This document shows positions 1 through 7,464 of a DNA stretch of 23,182 nucleotides, piece after piece. The number at the start of each line of letters is the position of its first letter. Positions within the stretch are counted from its first letter, which is position 1. Both the position numbers and the translations under genes were made by a program. The stretch covers positions 1 to 23,182 of the IMG/VR virus record IMGVR_UViG_3300013233_000216; one strand, written 5' to 3'. Source of the DNA: a virus. The notes below the pieces were generated by a model that worked only from the letters and a program-made list of their open reading frames with translations, made no database searches and was not told the origin of the DNA.

Positions 1-951
1 TTAAGTCAAGCCAAGTTATTACTTCTAATAAAGTCATATCATTTTTCTATTAGATTACCGGTATTCCGCGATATATTAGCTAAAAAAGCACATGCAGACA
101 CAGACAATGCGTATGAATTATTTAAGCGATATAAGGAACTTGATATTCATTTAAGTAATAACCACAGAGCCACAGGCGAAACATTAGAATACCTAACGTT
201 GCGATACGGTAAGGAGATAGCCGTCGCTAAGCGAGAAGTAAAGTCAGCAAGAGTAACAGGTGACAAGAACCCAGGATATCAGCACAACGGTACAATGTCT
301 CCATTTTCGGATAATTTTAGCAAATATGTTAATAATACAGCCCAGCATACTAAGGACGAAGTAATTGCTAAGCGGAAGGAAACAATGAAAAATAATCCAG
401 CATCAAACAATACAAACATAGAATTCTATAAAGCTAAAGGTTTATCGGATACTGAAGCAGCTATAGCATTAAAAGAGCGCCAAGTATCTAATGGATTAGA
501 ATGGTATGAAAATAAATATGGAAAAGTTAAAGGATTAGAAAAATACAATAGACGTATGAAAAAGTGGATGACATCATTTAAAAAATGTAATTTTTCTAAG
601 ATCTCACAAGAATTATTTAACGGAATAGTAAAGGATTACGATACAACAAACGTGTATTATGCTACACACGACCGCGATAATATGGATGGGTATGTTAATA
701 AAGAGTATGTATTACGCCTAACAAAATCATATTGCCGCCCAGATTTCATCGATGTTGATACTAAGAAAGTGATTGAATTTGATGGTGATTATTGGCACCA
801 TGGTCCACAAGTGAATAAAGACCGAGATATGTTACGTGACAAAGCAATCATAGAGCAAGGGTATACTATATTGCATGTACGTGAGCGAGAATTTAATAAA
901 AACAAAACAAAGGTAATCAAAGAGTGTTTAGAATTTTTACAATTAAGCTAA
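1..951 (+). CDS. Vsr-like (EDxHD/PD-(D/E)XK-type) homing endonuclease, 5' end outside window
   Basis: The frame is open from base 1, so the gene starts left of the window; a TTG at 199 could start a 250-aa protein but has no good Shine-Dalgarno. The nuclease core is at the C-terminus: RPDFIDVD (about residues 180-187 counted from the TTG), then VIEFDGDYWHH (about 191-201), then a helix and ILHVRERE. This order, acidic residue followed by EFDG-YWH, is that of Vsr-like homing endonucleases such as the I-Bth0305I family. The middle has a G-S-EA...RQ segment seen in phage homing endonucleases, probably a DNA-binding module. It lies directly before the C-terminal half of a split intein inside terminase, the site where such free-standing endonucleases sit in fractured phage genes. 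Its likely role is to cut intein-less terminase genes and spread the insertion. Family is confident; target is inference. Confidence 0.75.
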   Translation, partial: LSQAKLLLLIKSYHFSIRLPVFRDILAKKAHADTDNAYELFKRYKELDIHLSNNHRATGETLEYLTLRYGKEIAVAKREVKSARVTGDKNPGYQHNGTMSPFSDNFSKYVNNTAQHTKDEVIAKRKETMKNNPASNNTNIEFYKAKGLSDTEAAIALKERQVSNGLEWYENKYGKVKGLEKYNRRMKKWMTSFKKCNFSKISQELFNGIVKDYDTTNVYYATHDRDNMDGYVNKEYVLRLTKSYCRPDFIDVDTKKVIEFDGDYWHHGPQVNKDRDMLRDKAIIEQGYTILHVREREFNKNKTKVIKECLEFLQLS

Positions 952-1070
952 TACAACTATTACACCTGTGGGACGGAATGGATAATCACGAAGTGTTAAT
1001 TAATAACGCAATTGATGGCATTATAGATAATAACTACACTAAGGTATTCGATGAACTATATTGCGATTAA
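948..1070 (+). pseudogene. Out-of-frame C-terminal remnant of a second homing endonuclease
   Basis: In a frame different from the upstream endonuclease, this stretch reads LLHLWDGMDNHEVLINNAID and continues to VFDELYCD and a TAA at 1068-1070. It closely resembles the end of the intact endonuclease at 6574-7464 (LIHLWDGIGDHMQIIETAIT ... VYNQLYG). No catalytic core precedes it in frame, so it is probably what is left of an earlier endonuclease, replaced by the present one. It overlaps the first 20 bases of the terminase/intein reading frame that starts at 1051. Confidence 0.55.
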
Positions 1071-2781
1071 ACTAATAAAGCTAATACTCTGGCTACTTGA
1101 TAAAAATCATCGCTCTGATGATAATATTGCTTCGGATAACACTAAAAAGTTCACTCACATGAAACCGGTTAGCTTCCGGTCTGATTTTGCTTTTGCTACC
1201 CACGTATTTAGAACTGTACCGTACGCCGCATGGCAGATAAAAACAAAAAACACAGAATTAACCGGCGCAGATAAACATCTAATTAAAACGCCTGGTGGAC
1301 TAAAATGGATCCAGGACTTAAATGTCGGCGATTTGATTTGTACTAAATTTGGCGACGAGGTGCTTACTGTAGTTCGTGATCTGAATATAAAAGTACACAT
1401 GTATGATCTTGAAATTGCATCAGCTGACCACTTATATTATAGCAATGATATCTTATCACACAACACTACTACAGCATGCGGATACTTATTATGGTATGCT
1501 ATGTTTATACCCGACTCAACAATTCTAATAGCAGCCCACAAATATAGTGGCGTACAAGAGATCATGCAGCGTATACGATATGCTTATGAATTATGTCCAA
1601 ACCACATTAGGGCAGGTGTCACCTCGTATAACAAAGGTAGTATAGAATTCGACAATGGGAGTAGATTAGTAGCCCAAGCAACAACAGAAAACACCGGACG
1701 AGGAATGTCCATAACATTGTTATATTTAGATGAGTTTGCGTTCGTTCGACCAACAATAGCGAAAGAGTTCTGGACATCAATATCGCCAACATTAAGTACA
1801 GGTGGTAAAGCAATCATAACAAGTACGCCAAACTCAGATGAAGATCAATTTGCGTTATTATGGAAAGGCGCCAATAAAACAGAAGATGAGTTCGGAAACA
1901 CACGCGAAGATGGTTTAGGACAAAATGGTTTTAAAGCTTATGAATGTAATTGGAAACGTCATCCAGATAGAGATCAAGAATGGGCAGACGAAGAATTAGG
2001 GCGTATAGGCGAAGAGCGATTCAGACGTGAGCATTTAAATGAATTTGTCATCAATGATGAAACATTAATAAAGCCAACAATGTTAATAGATATGGAAGGT
2101 AAAGAGCCATTGAATAAAACAGGGCAAGTACGCTGGTACGCCGAGCCAAGAAAAGGCTGTATATACACAGTAGCATTAGATCCTAGTTTAGGAACAGGTG
2201 GCGACCCAGCTGCTATACAAGTATTTGAAGCCAATACTACTAATCAAATAGCCGAGTGGAAACATAATAAAACTACTTGTCCAGTGCAAATTCGTATTAT
2301 GGTAGATATCATAAAGTATATATTTGAAAAAATAGATGATCAAAATAGCATATATTTTAGTTTAGAAAATAACACATTAGGCGAAGCCGCATTAATATCA
2401 CTAGAAGAATACGGTGAAGAAAACATACCAGGTATTATGTTAAGTCAGCCAAAAGTGCCAGGAAACTCACGTCGATACCGCAAAGGATTTAATACAACAA
2501 ATAAGACTAAGCTAGCAGCGTGTGCAAAAATGAAGCATCTAATAGAAGCACAGAAGATGACAATCAACAGTAAAAGTCTCATAAGTGAACTTAAGAATTT
2601 TGTAGCAATAGGCGCCAGTTATGCTGCTAAGCCCGGCGAGCATGATGATTTAGTAATGGCTACAGTGTTAACAGTGCGTATGTTACAAATGCTCAAAGAT
2701 TATCACCAAGAATTAACATCAAATTTAAGAGATTACAGTGACGAAACTATAGCGCCAATGCCCTTTGTTGCAATGTTCTAA
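1051..2781 (+). CDS. 17: Split-intein C-terminal half fused to the C-terminal part of large terminase (gp17)
   Basis: Residues 1-138 end in LYYSNDILSHN, the block F/G signature of an intein C-terminus; splicing would occur at Asn138, before Thr139. Upstream are an intein block B-like region (TELTGADKHLI, 68-78) and GLKWIQDLNVGDLI, so the intein half is long, about 100-138 aa. From Thr139 the sequence is terminase: TTTACGYLLW completes a Walker A whose GK must come from another polypeptide. Then come Walker B LLYLDEFAF (about 224-232), coupling motif TSTPN, and the RNase H-like nuclease residues DPSLGTGGD, LENN and HDDLVMA. The motor packages DNA into proheads by ATP hydrolysis and headful cutting. 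No N-terminal half exists in the window, so function requires protein trans-splicing. The long IntC resembles the atypical AceL-TerL class. ATG 1051 has AAGG six bases upstream; the ATG at 1159 is an alternative start. Confidence 0.88.
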   Translation: MNYIAIKLIKLILWLLDKNHRSDDNIASDNTKKFTHMKPVSFRSDFAFATHVFRTVPYAAWQIKTKNTELTGADKHLIKTPGGLKWIQDLNVGDLICTKFGDEVLTVVRDLNIKVHMYDLEIASADHLYYSNDILSHNTTTACGYLLWYAMFIPDSTILIAAHKYSGVQEIMQRIRYAYELCPNHIRAGVTSYNKGSIEFDNGSRLVAQATTENTGRGMSITLLYLDEFAFVRPTIAKEFWTSISPTLSTGGKAIITSTPNSDEDQFALLWKGANKTEDEFGNTREDGLGQNGFKAYECNWKRHPDRDQEWADEELGRIGEERFRREHLNEFVINDETLIKPTMLIDMEGKEPLNKTGQVRWYAEPRKGCIYTVALDPSLGTGGDPAAIQVFEANTTNQIAEWKHNKTTCPVQIRIMVDIIKYIFEKIDDQNSIYFSLENNTLGEAALISLEEYGEENIPGIMLSQPKVPGNSRRYRKGFNTTNKTKLAACAKMKHLIEAQKMTINSKSLISELKNFVAIGASYAAKPGEHDDLVMATVLTVRMLQMLKDYHQELTSNLRDYSDETIAPMPFVAMF

Positions 2782-2784
2782 ATA
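2777..2784 (+). promoter_or_regulatory. Possible late promoter box TCTAAATA
   Basis: TCTAAATA matches the T4 late -10 consensus TATAAATA at 7 of 8 positions and lies 21 bases before the ATG of the 813-aa gene. It overlaps the terminase stop codon. A single short motif in AT-rich DNA is weak evidence. Confidence 0.25.
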
Positions 2785-2805
2785 ATAATTAAGGTAAATA
2801 GTAGT

Positions 2806-5247
2806 ATGGAAAAACAAGTATCTAAGAAAATATTCGACATTTTAGTATCAAAAGATTTTAATGTAGAAACATTCACATCAACAGGTAAAGCAGTAACAGA
2901 CCTAGCAGAAGTAGAAATGTTTAGCTTTAATTTTGAAAATAACGGCACTGATATGGGGAATGTAATCATCCTCCTGAACGCAGATAAAGAGTTAGTATTA
3001 TTCAGCACTGACGCCGAAGATAAGCAAGCAGATGCCGCTGACAAAGGTGCGTGGCAACGCTTCTTAAAGCACATGCGCATGATAGCTAAGCGTAATATGT
3101 TAGGATTTAAAGTACAAAACATAAATCAAGTAAAGTACGCAATGCAATCAATGGCCAGTGCGAAAATCAACGAAGCATATCACGGTTCTACAAAAACAAG
3201 CTATAACAATAAAAAAGGCAAAACACGCATAATCATCAAGCACAATAAAAAAATAGGTGAAGATGATAAGCGATACAGACATATTAATTCAATCTTCATT
3301 GAAAACGCAGCAGGCGAACGTTTTAAGTTACCATTCACAAAACTACCAGGTGCCAGAGCAATGGCCCGCCACGTAGAAGAAGGTGGAACACCGTATGATG
3401 ATTTTGGCAGTCACATTACAGAAATGGTAGAAGACATTGGCACATTAAGTGGTTTTGTAAGACGTAGCAAAATGTTTGAAGATGACGCCGACACACAAGC
3501 GATCGCACAAACAGGCAGAAATCACTATCAATCATTACGCAAAGGATTAAGTCAGATAGCAGGTAAGCGAGGATATCACACGTTCAAAGAAAATTGGACT
3601 CCTGCAGCGCATATAGAAGAATCGGATGATGACGTATCAAATTTGCGTGGGAAATTCACGAAAAAATCAATTAATCAGAAAGTAGACAATGCGTTACCAT
3701 TGTTAGCAAGATTACAGAAGCAACTAACAAAGGAAAGCACAATGAAAGAATTATCAGAATTTGAAGAATGGGCTAACAACATCATCGGCGAAGAAATAGT
3801 AACGGAATTAGATATGCGCACAGTCAAGGGCACAAAGCAGGTGGAAGATTTTAAAGGATATGAAATACATGTTCGCCCGTTAAGAGCTAAACAACCTGGC
3901 CTTAGCAATGTTGGCCAGCAAAAACAAATGAATAAAGTATTTATTGCGTTTGCATATGATACCGCTACAAGAAAAGAAGTTAAAGAGTTTAAAGCAAAAG
4001 GTTCTACTCGCAATGGCGCAGTAGCAGCCCTACAAGAGATTATATCAGCAGCAGATGACAAAAATCACAGTGCAGAGAATATAACTAGTCAATCTACCAT
4101 TGATTTTAATGTTATGTTTACTACACATTTATTAAAAGGTGAAGAAGAAATTTGGACTAAAATAATTGATGGGCCAACTTTAGTAATAGCAGGCGATGAA
4201 ATATTAGCTCTAGACGATACGTCATATTTAAAGCAAGATGGATTTAGCAGAAGTGGAATCAGAAATCCAAAAGCCGGTGAAGGTGCTGCCAAATTATTAG
4301 GATCACCACTTAAGGCAAATGCCCAATCTACTGTTAAAAAACACGGTAGATATTTAATCGGAGATGAAACCAGTGATAATGATGGAAACAGAGTATTTCC
4401 ACTATCATTGCATAGCACCGTTCGATCCAAGGAAGAAAAGTACACACTAAATAAACCATCGTTAACTATTGGCACCACCGACAATAAAAAAACAGAATCA
4501 ATCGAAGAAGGCAGCTGGGCAATGCCAGACAGCGAAGATAAAATAGCAGCACTAAGCGACTTCATGTCAGTGGAACAGCCAGTAGGAGTAGACGCAGAAA
4601 ACGCTACTAGCGCATTATACGATATAGTAGGCGATGATAGTTTATTCGACGCATTGCAGGAATTAGCAGAAAATGATCCAGAGGCCGATGCTAGAATAGT
4701 ATTACATAGCTGGATAGAAGATAGATACAACGCTCGTGATGGTTTTACAGATCAATCTGATATTAACGTAGCAGAACAGATGTACCACGCAGTACAATCA
4801 TTTGACCCATTTGCTACGCAGCAAACAGAAAGCACAGAGGGTGAATTACAAGACCGAGGAGGTTACGAAACAATGGAACCAATGAAATGGATGAAGAACA
4901 AGAAAAAACAGTCGCCAAAGATACAAGAAAGTAGCCAGGGTATTAGCGCATTATCACCTAAGCTAGCACACGCTATTCTTAATGACCAAATTGATCTATA
5001 TGATACGTTACAAGGTCCGAGTGAGTTTGTATCTACAAATGATTATGAGATTATACAAACAGCATATAACGAAGCATCAATTGATTATGGTTTGCATGCT
5101 GATGACGACCACGAAGAAATACTAGATAAGATATTTAATGAAATATATGATATTTTCGAAGATGCTAATAATTTTGAAGAATCTATTAGAGAATCAAGTG
5201 ACTTAACAGATTTAATTAAACGCACGAAATATTTATTACAAAGTTAA
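2806..5247 (+). CDS. Large protein of unknown function (813 aa), possible virion or internal-head protein
   Basis: I do not recognise a named family. The protein is hydrophilic with no signal peptide or membrane segment. Residues about 1-110 form a mixed alpha/beta region. Around 190-270 is a well-ordered stretch (RFKLPFTKLPGARAMARHV, then FVRRSKMFEDDADTQAIAQ) that looks like a conserved domain of marine T4-like phages. The middle (about 450-560) is rich in charged and small residues, and the last 130 residues are very acidic and helical. It starts 24 bases after terminase with AAGGT upstream of the ATG, and a strong terminator follows at 5273. Its place next to terminase and a possible late box suggest a structural or packaged protein, but this is inference. 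T4 itself has the tail sheath gene after gene 17; this is not a tail sheath by sequence. Confidence 0.6.
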   Translation: MEKQVSKKIFDILVSKDFNVETFTSTGKAVTDLAEVEMFSFNFENNGTDMGNVIILLNADKELVLFSTDAEDKQADAADKGAWQRFLKHMRMIAKRNMLGFKVQNINQVKYAMQSMASAKINEAYHGSTKTSYNNKKGKTRIIIKHNKKIGEDDKRYRHINSIFIENAAGERFKLPFTKLPGARAMARHVEEGGTPYDDFGSHITEMVEDIGTLSGFVRRSKMFEDDADTQAIAQTGRNHYQSLRKGLSQIAGKRGYHTFKENWTPAAHIEESDDDVSNLRGKFTKKSINQKVDNALPLLARLQKQLTKESTMKELSEFEEWANNIIGEEIVTELDMRTVKGTKQVEDFKGYEIHVRPLRAKQPGLSNVGQQKQMNKVFIAFAYDTATRKEVKEFKAKGSTRNGAVAALQEIISAADDKNHSAENITSQSTIDFNVMFTTHLLKGEEEIWTKIIDGPTLVIAGDEILALDDTSYLKQDGFSRSGIRNPKAGEGAAKLLGSPLKANAQSTVKKHGRYLIGDETSDNDGNRVFPLSLHSTVRSKEEKYTLNKPSLTIGTTDNKKTESIEEGSWAMPDSEDKIAALSDFMSVEQPVGVDAENATSALYDIVGDDSLFDALQELAENDPEADARIVLHSWIEDRYNARDGFTDQSDINVAEQMYHAVQSFDPFATQQTESTEGELQDRGGYETMEPMKWMKNKKKQSPKIQESSQGISALSPKLAHAILNDQIDLYDTLQGPSEFVSTNDYEIIQTAYNEASIDYGLHADDDHEEILDKIFNEIYDIFEDANNFEESIRESSDLTDLIKRTKYLLQS

Positions 5248-5272
5248 AATTTCTCCAAATTTTAAAAACATT

Positions 5273-5297
5273 AAAACGGTGAAAGCCGTTTTATTTT
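5273..5297 (+). terminator. Intrinsic terminator with GAAA tetraloop
   Basis: AAAACGGT (5273-5280), loop GAAA, GCCGTTTT (5285-5292), then ATTTT. An eight-pair stem with one T-G pair, a stable tetraloop and a T-rich tail, 25 bases after the stop of the 813-aa gene. It separates that gene from the gp32 promoter region. Confidence 0.8.
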
Positions 5298-5311
5298 GGC
5301 TACCATTTCTA

Positions 5312-5340
5312 TAGACATTATGTTACAAATACAGTATACT
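5312..5340 (+). promoter_or_regulatory. Sigma70-type promoter for gp32
   Basis: TAGACA (5312-5317), a 17-base spacer, TATACT (5335-5340). It lies just after the terminator and about 150 bases upstream of gp32, leaving a long structured leader. Its -35 box is the same TAGACA as in the promoter before the RNA cluster at 13449. Confidence 0.55.
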
Positions 5341-5492
5341 AAGTAAATAGTAAATAAATTTGTATTTACTTATTCATTAGATAAATAAACATATGCTACA
5401 AACACCGCGAAGGAGTTTAGTAGTATTAGGCATTTATTTTACATTCCGCGATGGAATAGTAATTTTAGGACATAACTTAGGAGATAATCATC
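5341..5492 (+). promoter_or_regulatory. gp32 leader with inverted repeats and late-type box
   Basis: The leader holds a perfect 9-bp inverted repeat, AAGTAAATA (5341-5349) with TATTTACTT (5363-5371), overlapping an alternative GTAAATA/TATTTAC hairpin. A GATAAATA box (5380-5387) resembles the T4 late promoter. A small hairpin ATTCC-GCGAT-GGAAT lies further down. AGGAGA at 5479-5484 is the gp32 ribosome binding site. T4 gp32 represses its own translation by binding structured, A/U-rich leader RNA; a similar role here is inference. Confidence 0.4.
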
Positions 5493-6563
5493 ATGGCCTC
5501 ATTAGCAGATATTCGTGCGCGTTTAGCCGCACAAGATAACAAATCAAACAAAACTTACACACCAGGCGAATCAGCAGTATACCCACATTGGAGCATCGAA
5601 GAAGGAAGCACAGCAATTATTCGCTTCTTAGAAGACGCCGACGCATCAAATCCATATTTTTGGACAGAACGACAAGTATTCAAATTCCCATTCAATGGCA
5701 TTAAAGCTAACGCAGCACTAGGAATCGAAGGTTCATCAAAAGAAACCATTGTGCAAATTCCATGTATGGAAATGTATGATGAAAAAGACACAGTACTAGA
5801 CGAAGTACGCACATGGTTCAAAGATCCAACAATGGAAGATATGGGTCGCAAATACTGGAAAAAGCGTTCATATTTGTTCCAAGGTTTTGTACGCAGTGAC
5901 CCAATGGAAGATGGCACCAAGCCTGAGAACCCTATTAGACGTTTTGTAATTTCCCCTCAAATCTTTACATTAATTAAAAACTCTTTAATGGATCCGGATA
6001 TCGAGAACTTACCAACAGATGCGTTAGGTGGTTTAGACTTCCGCATTAATAAAACAAAGAAGGGTGAATATTCAGATTATTCAACCTCAAGTTGGGCTCG
6101 CAAGGAAACAGCATTAACTGAAGAAGAAGGCGAAGCTATTGAGAAACACGGCTTGTTTAATTTAAGTGATTTCTTACCTGCCAAACCTTCCGAGGAAGCA
6201 CAGAAAGTAATTATGGAAATGTTCGAGGCGTCGATCGACGGTGAGGCATATGATGCCGAACGTTGGGGAGCATACTACACACCATACGGCGTTAGCAAAA
6301 CAGATACCAAAGCACGCGACATTCCGTTTGCTACTAAAGCACCTGTAGAAACAGCAATAGCGGCGCCTGCGACATCAGACATTCCTGCACCAGTAGCAGT
6401 AGCCGGTGGAGCAGAATCAATGGAAGCAGCAGTGGAAACAGCAGAAGCAGCAATAATCGAAGAACCTGTAGCAGAAGCAGCAGTAGTTAAAGATGAAGCA
6501 TCGGCTACTTCCGGGGATAAAGCGCAAGACATTCTTGCTATGATCCGTTCACGTCAAAAGTAA
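5493..6563 (+). CDS. 32: Single-strand DNA-binding protein gp32
   Basis: Coats single-stranded DNA in replication, recombination and repair and recruits UvsX, UvsY and replication proteins. The order follows T4 gp32: a basic N-terminal region (MASLADIRARLAAQ), an OB-fold core with KYWKKRSYLFQGFV (about 120-133), FVISPQIFTLIKNSL and LDFRINKTKKGEYSDYSTSSW (about 180-200), and an acidic, alanine-rich C-terminal tail (about 280-345). At 356 aa it is longer than T4 gp32 (301 aa), mostly in the tail. T4 gp32 binds zinc through one His and three Cys; here that region has only Cys91 and no nearby His, so the zinc site appears lost. ATG 5493 has AGGAGA eight bases upstream. Confidence 0.9.
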   Translation: MASLADIRARLAAQDNKSNKTYTPGESAVYPHWSIEEGSTAIIRFLEDADASNPYFWTERQVFKFPFNGIKANAALGIEGSSKETIVQIPCMEMYDEKDTVLDEVRTWFKDPTMEDMGRKYWKKRSYLFQGFVRSDPMEDGTKPENPIRRFVISPQIFTLIKNSLMDPDIENLPTDALGGLDFRINKTKKGEYSDYSTSSWARKETALTEEEGEAIEKHGLFNLSDFLPAKPSEEAQKVIMEMFEASIDGEAYDAERWGAYYTPYGVSKTDTKARDIPFATKAPVETAIAAPATSDIPAPVAVAGGAESMEAAVETAEAAIIEEPVAEAAVVKDEASATSGDKAQDILAMIRSRQK

Positions 6564-6572
6564 GATTAGCTC

Positions 6573-6666
6573 AGTGGAGTTAGTGCGAAAAGAGATATTA
6601 GATTTCCCACGTATATTTAATGCACGTGGGAAACTCAATAGTTATTTATTTCGCACTAACTCCACT
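6573..6666. repeat. Nested perfect inverted repeats (18 bp outer, 10 bp inner)
   Basis: Outer arms AGTGGAGTTAGTGCGAAA (6573-6590) and its exact reverse complement (6649-6666). Inner arms TTTCCCACGT (6603-6612) and ACGTGGGAAA (6624-6633) with an 11-nt loop. The whole forms a 94-nt two-tier hairpin that covers the start and first 31 codons of the endonuclease gene right after gp32. Confidence 0.9.
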
Positions 6667-7464
6667 TTCATGCGGTCGGACTTAGTAGATAAGATTAACT
6701 TATCTACTGTATTCTTAAAGGACGCAAACATAATAGAGCGTATATATTATATTTTAAATAATATAACATCGCCGGTTAAATGTCTAAGCTGCACAAGCAC
6801 AGTTAAGTTTATTAATCTATCAGTCGGACATCACTTATATTGTTCAACGCAATGCGTAAATGAATCAACAGCAGTTAAAGAGAAGCGTAATAATACATGT
6901 GCCGCTCGTTACGGGGTAGATAATTATTCGCAAACTCATATCTCGCACGAATCGTTAAGCAAATTATCCGATGAAGAATGGTTAATTGATCAGCATCACA
7001 TTAAGCGACGATCAGCAAGTGACATAGCAATCGATTTAGGCGTAGACAGTACTACAGTACTAAGTAAGATGAAGAAAATGAATATCGCCGTTCATCGGTA
7101 TGCTAATTCAAAGCCCGAAGGGGTATTATTAGAATCTATTGCTAGTGCGTACGATACTAGAATATTGCAGAATGTAAGATCGATTATACCACCACGTGAG
7201 ATTGATATCTACTTACCAGAGTTTCATCTAGCTATAGAGTTTAATGGCACGTATTGGCACAGGCCAGAAAAGTTTGGTGGATACAACGGGTGGATAGAGT
7301 ATCATCAAAGCAAAATAGATTTATGTGCTAAAAAAGGCATTAACTTGATACACTTATGGGACGGAATTGGTGATCATATGCAAATAATAGAAACAGCAAT
7401 AACCGAACCAGTTGACAATAAGTTAGCTAGTGTGTATAATCAATTATATGGACTAAAATGTTAA
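6574..7464 (+). CDS. Vsr-like homing endonuclease with zinc finger and helix-turn-helix
   Basis: Free-standing homing endonuclease between gp32 and uvsX. In order: a cysteine cluster (C70-x2-C73 and C90-x3-C94) that probably binds zinc; KEKRNNTCAARYGVDNYSQ (about 102-120), typical of this phage family; a helix-turn-helix (RSASDIAIDLGVDSTTVLSK, about 146-165); and the nuclease core with REIDIYLP (208-215), IEFNGTYWHR (221-230), KIDLCAKKGINLIHLWDG. It is probably intact. The GTG start at 6574 has no clear ribosome binding site and lies in the outer arm of a long hairpin; ATG 6670, just after the hairpin, is an in-frame alternative. T4 homing endonuclease genes are known to be held back by RNA hairpins over their start. 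Its last codons contain a perfect promoter (7412-7440), and it overlaps the next gene by 7 bases. Confidence 0.82.
   Translation: MELVRKEILDFPRIFNARGKLNSYLFRTNSTFMRSDLVDKINLSTVFLKDANIIERIYYILNNITSPVKCLSCTSTVKFINLSVGHHLYCSTQCVNESTAVKEKRNNTCAARYGVDNYSQTHISHESLSKLSDEEWLIDQHHIKRRSASDIAIDLGVDSTTVLSKMKKMNIAVHRYANSKPEGVLLESIASAYDTRILQNVRSIIPPREIDIYLPEFHLAIEFNGTYWHRPEKFGGYNGWIEYHQSKIDLCAKKGINLIHLWDGIGDHMQIIETAITEPVDNKLASVYNQLYGLKC
7390..7449 (+). repeat. 60-bp direct repeat, copy 1 (carries a promoter)
   Basis: Matches 8228-8287 at 57 of 60 positions without gaps, 838 bases apart. This copy encodes the last codons of the homing endonuclease (ETAITEPVDNKLASVYNQLY). Confidence 0.92.
7412..7440 (+). 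promoter_or_regulatory. Consensus sigma70 promoter inside the endonuclease tail
   Basis: TTGACA (7412-7417), 17-base spacer, TATAAT (7435-7440): a perfect match to both hexamers with ideal spacing. It would start transcription near 7447, ten or so bases before the ATG of the 7458 gene. Confidence 0.8.

Noticed and set aside
4089-4730. A 213-aa minus-strand open frame inside the 813-aa gene
   Set aside because: Ser-rich hydrophobic antisense translation without a start site; the plus-strand frame is continuous and protein-like.
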